64,000 nt of DNA from Eucalyptus grandis (taxonomy: Eukaryota > Streptophyta > Magnoliopsida > Myrtales > Myrtaceae), in assembly GCF_016545825.1 (NCBI RefSeq), contig NC_052619.1, positions 10,679,501 to 10,743,500 of the forward strand, written 5' to 3'. This document shows positions 1 through 11,677 of the stretch, one piece after another. Every line of letters starts with the position of its first letter. Within the stretch, counting starts at the first letter, position 1. The notes below the pieces were generated by a model. The model did no database searches. It had not been told where the DNA came from and worked only from the letters and a program-made list of their open reading frames with translations. The translations under genes and the position numbers were made by a program.

Positions 1-1035
1 AAGTCCTGAAAAAAAAAAAAAGGATGGTGTCGGCTTACCCTAGATTGAGTGAATGTTCACCCGGTTCACCCTGAATCGGGTGAATTCTAAATTGGTATTC
101 CTCCGGTTAACTCGAATCCGAGTAGACCTTCGCCCGGTTTATCTGAACGGATGACATCTCCTAGTAAAGCCCACACGTGTTGTCAGGCCCCTCAATCGAG
201 ATCGTCCGTGGTATCTTCCCGAGGATCGGGCTGATTTGGCTGGACGAGACCAGCTCCAAGGATTCTGGAAATTTACTTCTCCGAGCCCAATTATCATGTG
301 GACCGGCCCAAATTTGAAGTGGGCTTTATTTCTCCATGTTGACTGCATAATGTAATTCCATTGCGTTGCGTACTCAACGTAGTGAGTAACAATAGATTAC
401 GAAAAATTCTTTCTCGATTTCTATCGAAATAATTTATTTGGCTATTTGCCTACATCACTTATTTATAGTCGACTAAACAAGGAATCTACAAAATAAATAA
501 AAATAATATTACTCAACGAAACAAAGGAAACTAAATATCCCTCACTATAAATATCCAAGCTCAAAATTAATTTGATTTTTTTTTCATAAGTCCAAAGGCA
601 TATTATTTAAAAAATTTTTACTAAAACAAACGTTTTTCCTGCAATTTTCTCACTTTTACACAAACCAAACTTCACTATACATGTTTGTCTGTTTGCAATT
701 TTCTTCACTTCATTATACTAAAATCCGAGAAAAATTACATTATTTGATTTTCTCTTTTGGCTCGAGATATATTCCTCACTTGTCCATTTTAGTAATATAT
801 ATCCAGAAAGATAATTGTAATCTGATAAGGATAATTCAAACGAGCAGTCTGTTTCCTTTTCTTTATAGAGAATTTGGATACCTATTTGATATGAGTCTAT
901 CTTTTTAATGGTGGCAAATATATAGATATTTTCTCTCACCTCGTAGAATTATGCATCATATAAATCCTCCTCTCTCTGTCTCTCTCTGTGCACAGGCCGC
1001 CGATCTTCTGCTTTCTCTCAATCCGTGAATCAACA
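1..1035. other. No gene recognised; upstream flank of a decayed F-box gene
   Basis: I see no coding region here. The first 350 bases are moderately GC-rich and may be the end of a dispersed repeat, but I cannot place it in a family. From about 360 the DNA is AT-rich. Bases 680-950 resemble the upstream block of the other F-box genes in the window, with a TTTGATTTTCTC-like stretch and an ATATTCCTCA box, followed by a CT-rich leader at 970-1000. Confidence 0.4.
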
Positions 1036-2015
1036 ATGGTGAAAAATGGGGCCGATCTCCTCGCAGAGCGGCTAGAACTGTGCTCAAGACAACTTCGAGG
1101 GGCACTGGCTCGCATTCCGATCAATGTGCTCGACGTGGCGTGCCGCTGCATTCGAAGAGAGGTTCGATTTCCATGGTTGATGCTCGCGGACGATGAGAGA
1201 ACCGAGAACATGTGGCCAGAGTTCTTCCGCCTCTTCAGTTTGCAAATTCACAAAGTTCGCTTGCCTTCACGAAATTGGATCTTGACCGTGACTATCGGCA
1301 CAAATTCGGAAAGTAATGCCCCAGAGTCGGAAAGTTATGGCACTCTTATCTCCTCGGAAATTTCAAGATTGGATGGATTTTTACGTGCCTCCATTGCTGA
1401 TCTCACGATTCGGACTATGAGATGGTAGAATCACCGGTTTCCAAGTTTTCGCCTTATGAGATGGTGAAACCATCGGTTTCTCTGTTTTCGCCATTTCACC
1501 GTTCGGACTATGAAAAGGTGGAACTACTAGTTCCTGATTTTTGCTATTTCAAGATTCGAGATTCGGACTATGAAATGGTGGAATGAGGTTTTCGCCTTAT
1601 GAGATGGTGGAATCATCGGTTTCTCGGTTTTCGCCATTTCACTGTTCGGACTATGAGATGGCGGATCTACTAGTTTCCTGGTTTTCGCTATTTCAAGATT
1701 CGAGATTCGGACTATGAGATGGTGGAACCACCGGTTTCCAGGTTTTCACCATTTCAGGATTCGAACTATGAGATGGTAGAACCACCGGTTTTTATGTTTT
1801 CGTAGTTTGATCTAGATACTAAAAGTGGACGGACCTTGAGAGGATGCGTAGCGCATCCATCCTTTTGGATTTCAACTCTTCCTTTTCAACACATGTTGAT
1901 GAACCGGTATGATATCAAGCCGAACTATATTTACTTCAGGCGTCCAGGACATGAGTTTGCTGATAAAGCTGATTATAATTTTTCTCCACCTCCACGGATT
2001 GAACCAAGTTTTTGA
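1036..2015 (+). pseudogene. Decayed F-box/DUF295 gene with internal minisatellite
   Basis: The start at 1036 opens with MVKNGADLLAERLELCSRQL, which aligns with the N-terminus of the intact F-box/DUF295 protein at 21059 (MVRNWADLSQELLELCSQNL). The FPWLMLADDE and CLSCQRVH-like segments follow. This frame closes at 1428. The middle is replaced by a 54-bp minisatellite read in another frame. The family C-terminus then reappears in the minisatellite frame: FDLDTKSGRT near 1806, IKPNYIYF near 1918, and the typical ending RIEPSF before TGA at 2013-2015. At least one frameshift and stops at 1426 and 1803 make it non-functional as written. F-box proteins of this plant family normally act as SCF ubiquitin-ligase adaptors; that role is inferred from the family only. 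Confidence 0.7.
1407..1800 (+). repeat. 54-bp coding-phase minisatellite
   Basis: About seven degenerate units run in tandem, most of them near 54 bp. Each starts with GATTCGGACTATGAGATGG and contains CACCGGTTTCC and GTTTTCGCCATTTCA. In one frame a full unit reads DSDYEMVEPPVSRFSPFQ (18 residues). Some units are shortened or carry indels. The array sits exactly where the central part of the F-box gene should be. Confidence 0.85.
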
Positions 2016-3149
2016 TAAGGTACTAGACATTTATAAGCATTTTTCTATTGGTAATTATTTGTGGTAAGATTTACTTATTTATATGTTGCTAGAGGGCTAG
2101 TTTTGTCTCACCTGACAGCACTTATCATTCTAATCGAGTTTAGGAACACAAAGAAATAATTTTTTGGCTACCAAATCATTCCTCGATAGATGTGCATAAG
2201 GTTCGATTGCAAAGATGCACTTCTTTTGCAGGCACAAACGGATATAAGAAGATTGAAAGTTTGAAATAGGTCATTCGAGTAAACTTGGAAAAAAAAAAAC
2301 GATCCACACAACTTATGTGAACATGAATCTTTTCCGGCGTCAAATTACACTTTGGCAGTCTTTTTTTTTGCTGAAACTTGCATCTGGCAATCAACTAATC
2401 CAACTGTCGATCACATTTCTTGTTTCGAGATCCAGTAATGTGTAAGAATTCAACTAGCTGGAAAGAAAAAAAACAGTTATATCACAATTATAACATATTG
2501 GAAAAGGTCTTCTTATATCGATGTTTACCATTTTTTTTTTTAAAGTTTGCCCTATCTACTCCATGGATTAATTTTTTCAAGTGATACAATAAATTATTTT
2601 TCAAAAAATATGTTCCAAATTTTAAGTTTTTCGTGAAATAGACATGCCATAAATACAAGAATGTATGGTGATCATTCCACAAGTAATTTTTAAAACTTTT
2701 CTTTCTTGTCAAAATCTAGTTAAACTAATTTATTTTATGGACGTTTATATAAGTTCTATTTGCCAGACAGACCATGATAGATACTTACTTTATGGACCGA
2801 CAAACAACATTTGTCATCTTAGTGCTTGAATAGCTGAGATATACTCATTCTACATGTTTGGGCGGCCTTATTTCCACTCCTCGTATGACTAAATTCACCT
2901 CATTCACACTAAAAAGACAAAGTAGCTCTCAACCATTCAACCGCAAAGTGATGGCTCCATTTTCTTTTTTCTATTTCTTCCTAATTCTTTATAGGATCTA
3001 GTTGTCATAATTAAGCATTTCACTTTTTTTGTTTTTTAGTATATTAAAGAATTTATTTAGTGTATTGTTAGATATTCTTATAATATTTTACATACTCCGT
3101 GTAAAAAGTATCTTGCCGATGATGATGATGATGAGGCAAAAATTTTTTT
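2016..3149. other. AT-rich intergenic region, no gene seen
   Basis: There are many poly-A and poly-T runs and no coding signal. A short GAT microsatellite lies at 3118-3133. The left edge of the inverted-repeat homology falls near 3140. Confidence 0.6.
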
Positions 3150-4231
3150 GGCTCTCTTCTAGATAAAGCTTCAAAGTGGGTGGCAAAGCCCAAAATCGAC
3201 ACGCTTTCTCACCATTCTCTCTCTAATTCCGGCGCTTACTCTCCCGTTGTCGCCTCGCTCTCGCTCTCGCTCTCACGCTTCCTTTCCCCTGTCTTCGACC
3301 GTCGCTCCCGGTGCCATCCTCCGTAGCTCGCTTCCTGCCTTTCGCGCACAGATCGCGGAGAGAGAGAGAGAGGTGAGAGCGCCAATTGCGTTTAGGTGAA
3401 ATCGAAGCCCGTACAACTGGCGAACTCAATTCAACAAAAATCGAAGACGAAGAAGGCTGTTGAAGATTCCAAGGGGGATATTGAAATTAGGATTCGAGTT
3501 TTGGTGGTTTGGTAATTTCAGTTACGATTTTCCGTGATATATCCGACGGGACGTTGGGTGATTTGTCCGCGCCCGGCACTCCCCGTCGTAGGTTGCTGCC
3601 GCCTTAACGGACGGCGTTCGTCACTCTTCAGGTCTCTACTTCATCTCTCTCTCTCTCCCTCTCTTTGCGAGGCTGTCTTTCTCCCACCTCGAAGATTTTG
3701 ATGCGATTTAAGGTTCGCTTTTGGTTGGATTTTTTTTGTTTCTTTTTCCCTTGAAGAAAAATTAACTGGAGAAATGTTCTATTCTCCGAGATGCTGCCTT
3801 GCATCTGCTTTGTATGTCTCATCAATGAATAAGAAGACTCGATGATGTTTTTAGTTTCTACCTTATCTGTAGTGGTAAATTTTAGCCACTTTATCGCAAC
3901 AAAATCAGACAAATACCACATTATTTTGTTTCCTCTTTGGTTGGACGAAATATTCCTCAATTGTCAATTGTTTATATTAGGAAGTCTATTTTAATCCGAT
4001 AAACATTACACAAAACTGGCAATTTGTTTCCTTTCCGCTTAGAATTTGAATTCCTAGCTATTCATCGTTACTAATTCACATCATCAAAGCTGATTTTCCC
4101 CTTAGAATTTGAATTCCTGTTGGGATTAAGGGTCTAGCCCTTGATCATGACTAATTCACATCATGAAAGCTGACTGATTCTCTATTGCCTCTTGTAGAAT
4201 TCTGTTTCATATCAGTTTGATAAAGTTGAGA
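3150..4231 (+). promoter_or_regulatory. Duplicated upstream/leader block of F-box gene
   Basis: The block recurs at 20110-21058 and, inverted, at 62136-63280. It has a pyrimidine-rich promoter or leader (CTCTCGCTCTCGCTC near 3256, CT-rich tract at 3640-3665). A conserved module follows: CACTTTATCGCAACAAAATC near 3888 and an AAATATTCCTCA box at 3949. A CTTAGAATTTGAATTCC motif occurs twice, at 4039 and 4101. It ends in TAGAATTCTGTTTCATATCA just before the ATG at 4232. The transcription start and any leader intron cannot be fixed from sequence. Confidence 0.5.
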
Positions 4232-5342
4232 ATGGTGAGAAACTGGGTAGATCTCCCACAAGAGTTGCTAGAACTATGCTCGCAACATCTTTGTCCCAGG
4301 GACTTGTGGGCGTTCTGAGCAGTGTGCCAATCTTGGCGATCCGCTCCTCTTAAAGAGAGGAGCAATGTCCCGTGGATGATGCTCGAGGACCATCACGAGA
4401 CGCTCTGGCGCGAGTGTTTTTGCCTCTCATGTCAGCGGGTTCACAGAGTGCTCATGCCGGAAGCGAAAGGGAAGACATGCTTCTCTTCACGGGGTTGGGT
4501 GTTCACGCTTGGCAGAGCCTGGGAACTCTGCATGTTGAAGAATCCAATGTCGCGTCACAATTATATTATTAAGCTTCCCAAGTTGAAGTTTCCTGACGAT
4601 GAAGTCTTGCCTCGCTATGATAATTTCAGCGCTAAGTTCGTCCTATCTGCTAGCCCTACTACATCTCTAGATTACATGGTCATGGTCATCTACGGGTGGG
4701 GCGGACTGCTAGGGCTTTGGAAACCTGGCGACGAGGAGTGGACGGCAGTGAATTTCCCCAGCCCCGCGCATAATATTTGGGATCTCATATTTTATAAGGG
4801 GTGTTTTGTTGCTGTCGATTGTGAGGGTAGCATATTGAGGTGCGTGAATGGACCAACTCCGTTCGAAGCTCAAGTAATTTTCAGGATGCTGCAAAGACTT
4901 ATGCATTGGGAGCACCCGGATCTAGTTCAACCAACGGCGGGACATCGGCTGCTTATGACTGAAGCATATTTAGTGCAATCACCAACCGGATCTCTATTGC
5001 TTGTGTCACAATGGGAAGAACGTGAACCTGCTCGAACCTTTCGATTTCAGATTTTTGAGATTGACTTGAATACTCAAACGTACAACAGAAGTTAAGAGCT
5101 TGGAGAACACATCCCTCTTCTTGGGATCCAATTCTTCCTTCTATTTGGAGGCCAATGAAGAGCATCACATTAAGCTGAATTGCATTTACTTTGCTGATGA
5201 TTCATGGCCCCGGCTGAGTGAAGAGGGAGGAGGCAGGGACATGGGAATATACCACATTGAAGATTGTACGACCGAGCTGTATTTTATGGCAATGGCTTAT
5301 GACCATTATTCTCTTCCGCTTTGGATTGAACCAAGCTTTTAA
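4232..5342 (+). pseudogene. F-box/DUF295 gene, left-arm copy, disrupted
   Basis: This is a near match to the intact 368-residue gene at 21059. It begins MVRNWVDLPQELLELCSQHL. An in-frame TGA at 4316-4318 replaces the arginine codon CGA of the intact copy, inside the F-box after DLWAF. Translation is then open through the CLSCQRVHRVLMPEAKG and WKPGDEEWTAV segments. An extra A near 5083-5085 shifts the frame so that it stops at 5093-5095. The DUF295 C-terminus continues in another frame, through IYHIED and LPLWIEPSF, to TAA at 5340-5342. The stop and the insertion are both absent from the right-arm copy, which has different stops. Function is lost unless these are sequencing errors. Confidence 0.85.
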
Positions 5343-8300
5343 CCAATAGCGAAAGAGTTTGGCTTTTTAATTATTGATAAGGTGAGTAGATTGGTAGAAG
5401 GCTATGCTGTATATAGTGAGGAATTAATTTCAGAGACTCGAAATGAATAGGTCATTGAAAGTGAAATTGTACTGAAAATCATCTGGGTTGCATGATCAAG
5501 TTTTTTCCTTATTTTATTTCCTTTAATTTGCGGCATCCACATGCGTTAGCAACGGCCAACGTATTGGTTAAAGCAATAGCTTGGTTCTCAACACATTTTC
5601 TCAAATCTGAAATTGTGTGTTAGATGCTTCAAATTTTGCCCCTAATGATGACGAATGTTTCTCAATGGATGTCTCGGCCTTTGTTTCATATCATGTCCGT
5701 GCTGTTTGAAAACGAAAACAGGGAGAAGGCAAAATATAGAGCTGAGCAGGTAAGAAACTATGAAGAGATGAGAATATATTGATTCCTTACTATTAGGATT
5801 TAGGTTAGATCCACAGATTGTGAAAAGAATTCTACAAGGATCTTGATTGCGAGAGAAGAGAAGGGACAATGACATTAGTAATTATCCATGTTGTTAACAA
5901 GGATCTCCCCAATCTTTGACGATGAATTGCTATGTCTCCTTATTTGATTCGCTGAAGATTTAGTGTTTGTTGACCCAAAAAATAAAAATAAAAATAAAAA
6001 TGAAGATTACGTGTTTGGAATTTTTTTTATGTGTGTGTATATATATATTACATGTCTACTAATAATATTCCTTGTGTTTGGATTTTATTGAAGACTGCTT
6101 CTAATGACGACATCTTGACATCCTAATGTCGAGTATACCTTCATTCAGAGAGTGCAAGCGAGATAGGACTCTCTGTGTAATTCGTATAAATCACATAAAA
6201 AATTTCAGGACATTTGGAGCTACTTAAACCAAATGGCATTTTCAGAAGACGATGCACTTAAATGGCGCGGTTCAATTTTCTGTTGATCAGAACCTTGCTT
6301 ACATCAAAGCAACTCATCATAAAACTTTTTAACAGTTTTCCCAATTTGTTCACTCGCAATTATTTCCGGATTAATGGATATTCACGTTTAATGTTAGAGG
6401 TTTTCAATCTCTGGAAATGATTTTTAACGACCGACTCAAGCCATTTGCTTTGCTCTTATCTTTGCAAGGAAACACAGATTTTGGTATCTAACTTCTTACG
6501 TTGAAGAATTCTTTCCTCACTTGCCCACATTCTTCTTGATTCTAATTTGTTAAATCTGCAGGAGTATTGCGACCACATCTCAAGTCCCTACAGACCCAAA
6601 TACTTAAAAAATCGACTTTGATTTTTATTTCCATTTCTTGTGTTTTCCACTTCCCTTTGTTAACTTCGAAAAAATTATCTTAAAACTCCTGAACTTATTG
6701 TAAATTGGCCAATTCAGTACTAAACCTTTCAACCATGTGATCTCTCCATGCATGGATAACGCACTTCCGTGTCCCCTTGGTCGGACATCGCTCATTGCCG
6801 TGACCATAGTAACCCTTCTCTGTCCTTGTCCCTTGTCTCTGGTCTCTCCGATGAATCCTGCACTCTCCCGTTTCATGCCAAGCCAACCTTTTCCTGTAAC
6901 TTCCGAGAGTGGACCGAAAGATTCCACATAATAATTGATGGTCGATGTTCGATCGCGCTCATAAACTCGCGGAGAATTTGAAAGAAGGCGTGCGCGCGGC
7001 TGCATTTGGAGCGGCTTTGTTTCTCTTCTTCTTCTTCTTCCGAGAACCTGGCTCATGGTTAGCTCGCGCTTCGAATCTATTGCGTATTGACTGATTGACT
7101 GTTTTTTGGACTCTTTTAGATGTAATTACAGAGATTAATTAATCTTCTTGAGACAAACCTTCACTTCTTTCCGATCCTCGTTGATGTTTTGTTCTTTTTT
7201 TTATGTGCAAACGATTATTTTATCAGCTTAATCCGTTTACAGACAATCCGTTCGCCTCTGTTTATGATGGTGTTCGAGATCAATTACTTCCTGGCAATGA
7301 CTGGACAGTATCGGCATCTAAATTTGAAACGTGAGTGGCGATTGGAAAAAAAATACAGCGGTGGTGATCATAACGAAAATCAAAGCCTCACACATAAATC
7401 TGGGAGAATCTCTCCTTTTAGCGAATGCAAGATAAAAATGGGTGGAGCCCATTTTTAATTTATTTCCTCTTTTCCAGTCCCTTTAGTCTAATTTAGTCAA
7501 TGGGTTCGTTATCTTTAAGATGAACGATTCGCAAGCAGATACTCCTTTTGGAAATTTTCATATTGAAGATCTTTTGTATTGATTACTGGGTTAGTGTTTG
7601 GTCATGGTTTGATTGCTTCTTTCTATTCTGCTTGTGGTTGAAATCTGGTTTCCAGAATCGCAGGGAATGTCATTCTTTTCACTTTCTTAAGTGAAAGATA
7701 AACTGTTATGGGTTTGGGGAGCTGGATTTTCTTCCTTTCTTCAGATAAAAAGTAAAAATTCGTGTGGTATTGGAACCAGGAAATATGACGCATCATAAAC
7801 TTAACTAGATTTGTTAGGCGGAATGAAACGATTTGCTTGATGATCTCTGGTTGAGAGCTTTGTAGTTTCTAAACTTGGCTTCTGAAGGAAATGCCTTTTC
7901 CTTGCTTACTGCATGTGAGATTGTAGATGAATATTTTTCCCTGCATTTGTGTAGCATATGTCTCAGCATGTTTAATACGCAAGCGTGAAGCACAAATGAG
8001 TTTCAGAGGTCAAGATCGTCACTTTTATTTTTCTGATGATATTTTGGTTTACCGTCTGTTTTGTTGGTCATTGTCATGTTAAAACTCAAGTCTGCATATG
8101 ATTCGTTCGAACGTCATTAATCAATGAATTATCGTGATTATAGTATCTCTTCCCTTTTAAAGGAGGGATGAAGACTAGCATTTAATCGGTTGCTTCTATC
8201 CTTCCATCAATATGCCAAACCTCGGAGATTGGACAGAGAAAGCTTGTGTTGTAGAAACAACGGCCAAATGATTATTCTGTCATGCCTCTTTCTAACCGGG

Positions 8301-8670
8301 CCACCACCGGCGATCTCATTGTCCACATTCTCCAGCTACTGCGCAATTGAATGAATTAATTACCTCGCTAAAAATTAAATGTATGTGGCCAAAAAGTACA
8401 TGTATACTTCTGTATTTCACGTAAAATTTACCGCGCAGCGGGGTGGATGAAGGCACACCATCCTTACAGTTGCTAGGTGCTCCAAGTAATTTATTTGTTT
8501 GTTTATTTTTTGTATAAAATGCATACATTGAGGAAACCTACGGACTTTTTTTGGTGAACAATGTTTTACGAGTAAAAAAAAGGTGCATGAAAATTAGTCT
8601 ATCACAGAAATAAATTGAGATAAATTGCGTCTGGGCTAATATATGCACATGCCGATCCCATTGCATGGAA

Positions 8671-8711
<41 letters not shown>

Positions 8712-8986
8712 TTCCATGGAGTGGTATATTATGATCGTCAGTCTCCCAAATATAAATTGTAATTCATCAACTCTTGTACTTGAGAAACTCATCTTTTACT
8801 TACAAATCTCATCTGCTTTGCTCTCGAAGCAACATGCATGCAAACAAAAACTTCCTTACTCTCTATCAACTAGATATAGGCCTATTGGTTTTTAAAGTTT
8901 TGGAATCTTGTCTTTAGGAATTAGAAAGTTTTCTATTTTGTGGATATCCTTTCTTGTGAGTAAATCTTCTAAAATGTATTCTTGAG
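5343..8986. other. Intergenic region, no supported gene
   Basis: Bases 5343-5930 are the F-box 3' flank, also found after the copies at 22166-22737 and 60480-61022. A 143-codon open frame lies on the minus strand at 6625-7056 (start MSQVLGRRRRRETK). It is basic, matches no family I know, and recurs in the right arm at 59316-59747 only because the arms are near identical. Bases 7100-8600 look like ordinary intergenic DNA. At 8292-8306 a CCGGGCCACCACCGG stretch resembles the box A end of the SINE seen later, but no box B is present. Confidence 0.4.
8669..8706. repeat. (AT)n microsatellite
   Basis: An uninterrupted run of alternating A and T. The right-arm counterpart near 57690-57703 is much shorter, so the locus is length-variable between the arms. 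Confidence 0.9.
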
Positions 8987-8994
8987 TATATAAA
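8987..8994 (+). promoter_or_regulatory. TATA box of small gene candidate
   Basis: TATATAAA lies 76 bases before the first ATG of the open frame at 9070. A pyrimidine-rich stretch with CTCAACG, a plausible transcription start, lies between. The right arm repeats it at 57400-57407 on the minus strand. Confidence 0.5.
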
Positions 8995-9069
8995 TACCCA
9001 CCTAAGCTTAATGGAAATATACACCAATTTCTGTCTCAACGCTCTTTGTCCCTTTCCCTTTGCTTGTCA

Positions 9070-9354
9070 ATGACAACAACTTCTAGGAGCTTCCCTCAAT
9101 CATTCAAATGCGGCGGACATGGAACTAAAGCCGAAGATCATTTTCAAGAAACCATGGCTTCCCTTGCAAGCCGGATAAATCCTAAATGTATCACGAAGAT
9201 GAGACTCTTGACATGTTTTTACTTGGAACATTATAATATGGCGCATAACGATTCTTTTGTACTTCTATGCTTAATTAGATTCCTGAGGGGAGATTTTATA
9301 TGCAACTCAAACTCAAGCGATGCTTCGTTATGGGAGCAAGTTGGTAATGTTTAA
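9070..9354 (+). CDS. Small hypothetical protein, 94 residues
   Basis: The first ATG after the TATA box opens a 94-codon frame starting MTTTSRSFPQSFKCGGHGTK. Residues 30-45 read HFQETMASLASRINP-like. The rest is mildly hydrophobic with several cysteines (TCFYLEHYN, FICNSNSS). There is no signal peptide, no transmembrane helix and no domain I recognise. The right-arm copy (57040-57324) keeps the frame, with alanine to threonine near residue 22. Its support is the promoter-like context and an intact frame in both arms; the arms are too similar for conservation to count as evidence of selection. It may be a first exon or a chance frame. Confidence 0.3.
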   Translation: MTTTSRSFPQSFKCGGHGTKAEDHFQETMASLASRINPKCITKMRLLTCFYLEHYNMAHNDSFVLLCLIRFLRGDFICNSNSSDASLWEQVGNV

Positions 9355-9803
9355 TACTAAGCAAAAAGAAAAGAAGAAAGGAAGCTACTGAATAGGCTTA
9401 TAGACCTATATAATTAAACGATGAAGTGTGGATCTAGACATAGCTGAGCAGAAATGCCTGAAACGTACTATTGTTTTCGAGACGAACTAATATTAAACAA
9501 ATGAAGTCTAACCGTGCGTATCAAACAATCAAATCCATTCGGCTTTTTGCCCGAAAGATTATTAGTTCCTTTCTTTTCCGTTCATGGAACGAGAGACGCA
9601 TATTATTTCCTCTTTTCAAAATCGATTTTGGTTTTCTCCCACTTGGCCTCGCCTTCCCCTATTCCTCATCAATGGCCGCGCCATCTATCTGCTCCGAGAT
9701 TTCCGAACTTGGCAGCACTAGACTAAACATCGGGCATCTCCTTTATTTATATATACGAGACTTCCCAGCTCGTTTACACTGCTTAAGACAACAAAACAAT
9801 ACC

Positions 9804-10502
9804 ATGTCTAAGTTAAAGATCATAGTCTCTACGACGAGCTTGCTCTGCACAAGGATTGAATGGACTCTAAAATTGAAGGGCTTCGAGGACGGGATGATTG
9901 TTGAAGATTGGAGGAAGCAGAAGAGCGAATTGCTTTCGAAGTCAAACCCAGTGCACAAGAAGGTCTTGGTGCCTTTGGACGATGGGGTGGCGATTGCAAA
10001 GTCGAAAGTGATCCTGGAGTACATCGATGAGAAGTGGAAGGGGGGCGATCCTTTTCCGTTATTGCCTCAAGACCCCTTCCAGTTCGTTTCCGGGATCAGT
10101 CTGCTTGAGGAAAAGGCGACTCTTTTGACCATTTTCCCCCAAGTTATTGTTTTCTCGCCTGCCTGTGTTGTTTTGTTCACGTCATGGTGAGTATGAGTTA
10201 TGGTGGAGCAATTATTTAACTAGATGCTTTTAGGGGAAAATTGGAGTTTATCGTGTAATCTGATGTATTGTATGTAGATGTACAGACCACTTTTCCGTTG
10301 AATGATGCTCCCTTTTCCCCCCCAAAGTTGATCTTTAGGAAGTTGAATTTGAATTGCCGTGCCAATGGTTGGGGTCTAGTTCAAGCTTGTTGCTCAATTG
10401 GCTTGAGTTTCTATTAGATACATCTATTGAAAGCTCACTCGAGTTTTCCATTCTTCTTATTTTGTCGATAACTTTCTTGCGTTCTCATGCTCGGTCGATG
10501 CA

Positions 10503-10548
<46 letters not shown>

Positions 10549-11315
10549 ACTTAGACAAGAATGCGGAGGGGAACCGTATTGATGGAAAGGCGTGATGAGG
10601 GGAAATCTATGTTTGCCTTGAATCCCCAATTTCCATGGATGGGTACACGACAGGTATCAAGCGAAATGCCACCTCCTGAATGGCAGGATCAATGCCATGG
10701 AATATGGATGAAGCTCCTTGGAATTGGGATTTTCTTCTTCATATATGCATTTCTGATGAAACCATATCTGCAATCGAGAAAATTCCGCGGAAAACAACGG
10801 ACCCTTAAATTCAATAAAAGTGGAAAATCAGTCATAGTGTCGTCTTTGCCAAGGGTATGCCTACTCATGTGCCAAAAGAATAATGTTATTAAATCAGCTT
10901 AATAGTTAGCAAATTTTCTTCTGGCATCCAACTCACCTCTTTCAGAAATAGTGGTCTTTCATATTATGCAAGTTTCTGGCTACAGCAGAACTAATTTCTC
11001 ATCAAGTCAAATAATTCCTCTTGACGACAAACTTGCCTTTTTCTTCTTCTTTCCCGTATCTTGAGGAGCAGATTGAAAGGAAGTTCTTCGTGGGGGAGAA
11101 GATGGGTTATTTGGATCCCACATCGCTCGGCATCATGGAAGAAGCTGAGGCATGAATATACTTGATGCTGAGAAGTTCCCATCCCTTCACGAATGGGCAC
11201 AAAACTTCCTCCAAATTCCGCTGATTAAGGAATTGTTCCACCTAGAGATGTGCTGGGTAACTATGCCACTGCTCTCCTGAGCTACCTGCGTTCCTCAGCA
11301 CCAAACAAGCCATAA
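9804..11315 (+). pseudogene. Tau-class glutathione S-transferase pseudogene
   Basis: Exon 1 starts at 9804 with MSKLKIIVSTTSLLCTRIEW and carries the GST N-terminal thioredoxin fold: TLKLKGFEDGMIVEDW, SNPVHKKVLVPLDDG, VILEYIDEKW and LLPQDPF near 10075. Family resemblance is lost after DPF. Exon 2 is found downstream, shifted across frames: EEQIERKFFVGEKMGYLD from about 11065, ILDAEKFPSLHEWAQNFLQI from about 11149, and NYATALLSYLRSSAPNKP ending at TAA 11313-11315. At least two frameshifts break exon 2, and its first half is missing. The usual catalytic serine context (SPFSHR) reads TSLLCTR, and the glutathione-binding Glu-Ser pair reads Lys-Ser. Tau GSTs conjugate glutathione to xenobiotics in the cytosol; this copy cannot make a full enzyme. 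Bases 10080-11060 hold no recognisable GST sequence. Confidence 0.85.
10505..10544. repeat. (GA)n microsatellite
   Basis: A run of about 20 GA units inside the GST pseudogene intron region. The right arm carries it as (CT)n at 55851-55889. Confidence 0.95.
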
Positions 11316-11409
11316 AGGAAGCATTGCTCGTGCTCATCTCCCCTCTTTTCCTCTCTTATACTTGTAACCTTCTGATATGGCGCCAGGACATGCTTATTCT
11401 GTTCTGACC

Positions 11410-11677
11410 TTAATCAGTGCCGAGTCCTCTAAATAACCAAAACCGACATCTTCACTGCCTCCCCCTGCTCCCGCCAATCTAACGTTGAAGCTACAGCTTT
11501 CATTTGGTGTGGTGAGACTGCTCAGTCCTTTTTGGGCAGATGTATCACTATCGAGAGGGCTTAATCAGTGCCGAGTCTTCTAAATAACCAAAACCAACAT
11601 CTTCACTACCTCCCCTGCTTTGGTGTAGTGAGATTGCAAAGTTCTTTTTACGTAGATGTATCACTATGGAGAGGGCA
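11410..11677. repeat. Imperfect tandem duplication
   Basis: The block starting TTAATCAGTGCCGAGTC at 11410 recurs at 11561 with CAAAACCAACATCTTCACT. Both units end in GATGTATCACTAT followed by GAGAGGGC. Unit 1 has about 35 extra bases in its middle. The duplication is also present, inverted, at about 54718-54987. Confidence 0.85.

Noticed and set aside
6625..7056. 143-codon minus-strand frame (also 59316-59747)
   Set aside because: No domain, no codon or promoter support. Presence in both arms only reflects the recent duplication.
8292..8530. Second SINE
   Set aside because: Only a box A-like stretch (CCGGGCCACCACCGG) is visible. No box B, poly-A tail or target duplication was found.
10561..10902. 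113-codon frame downstream of the GST exon
   Set aside because: It shows no GST or other similarity, and in the right arm the frame is broken by a run-length change near 55660.
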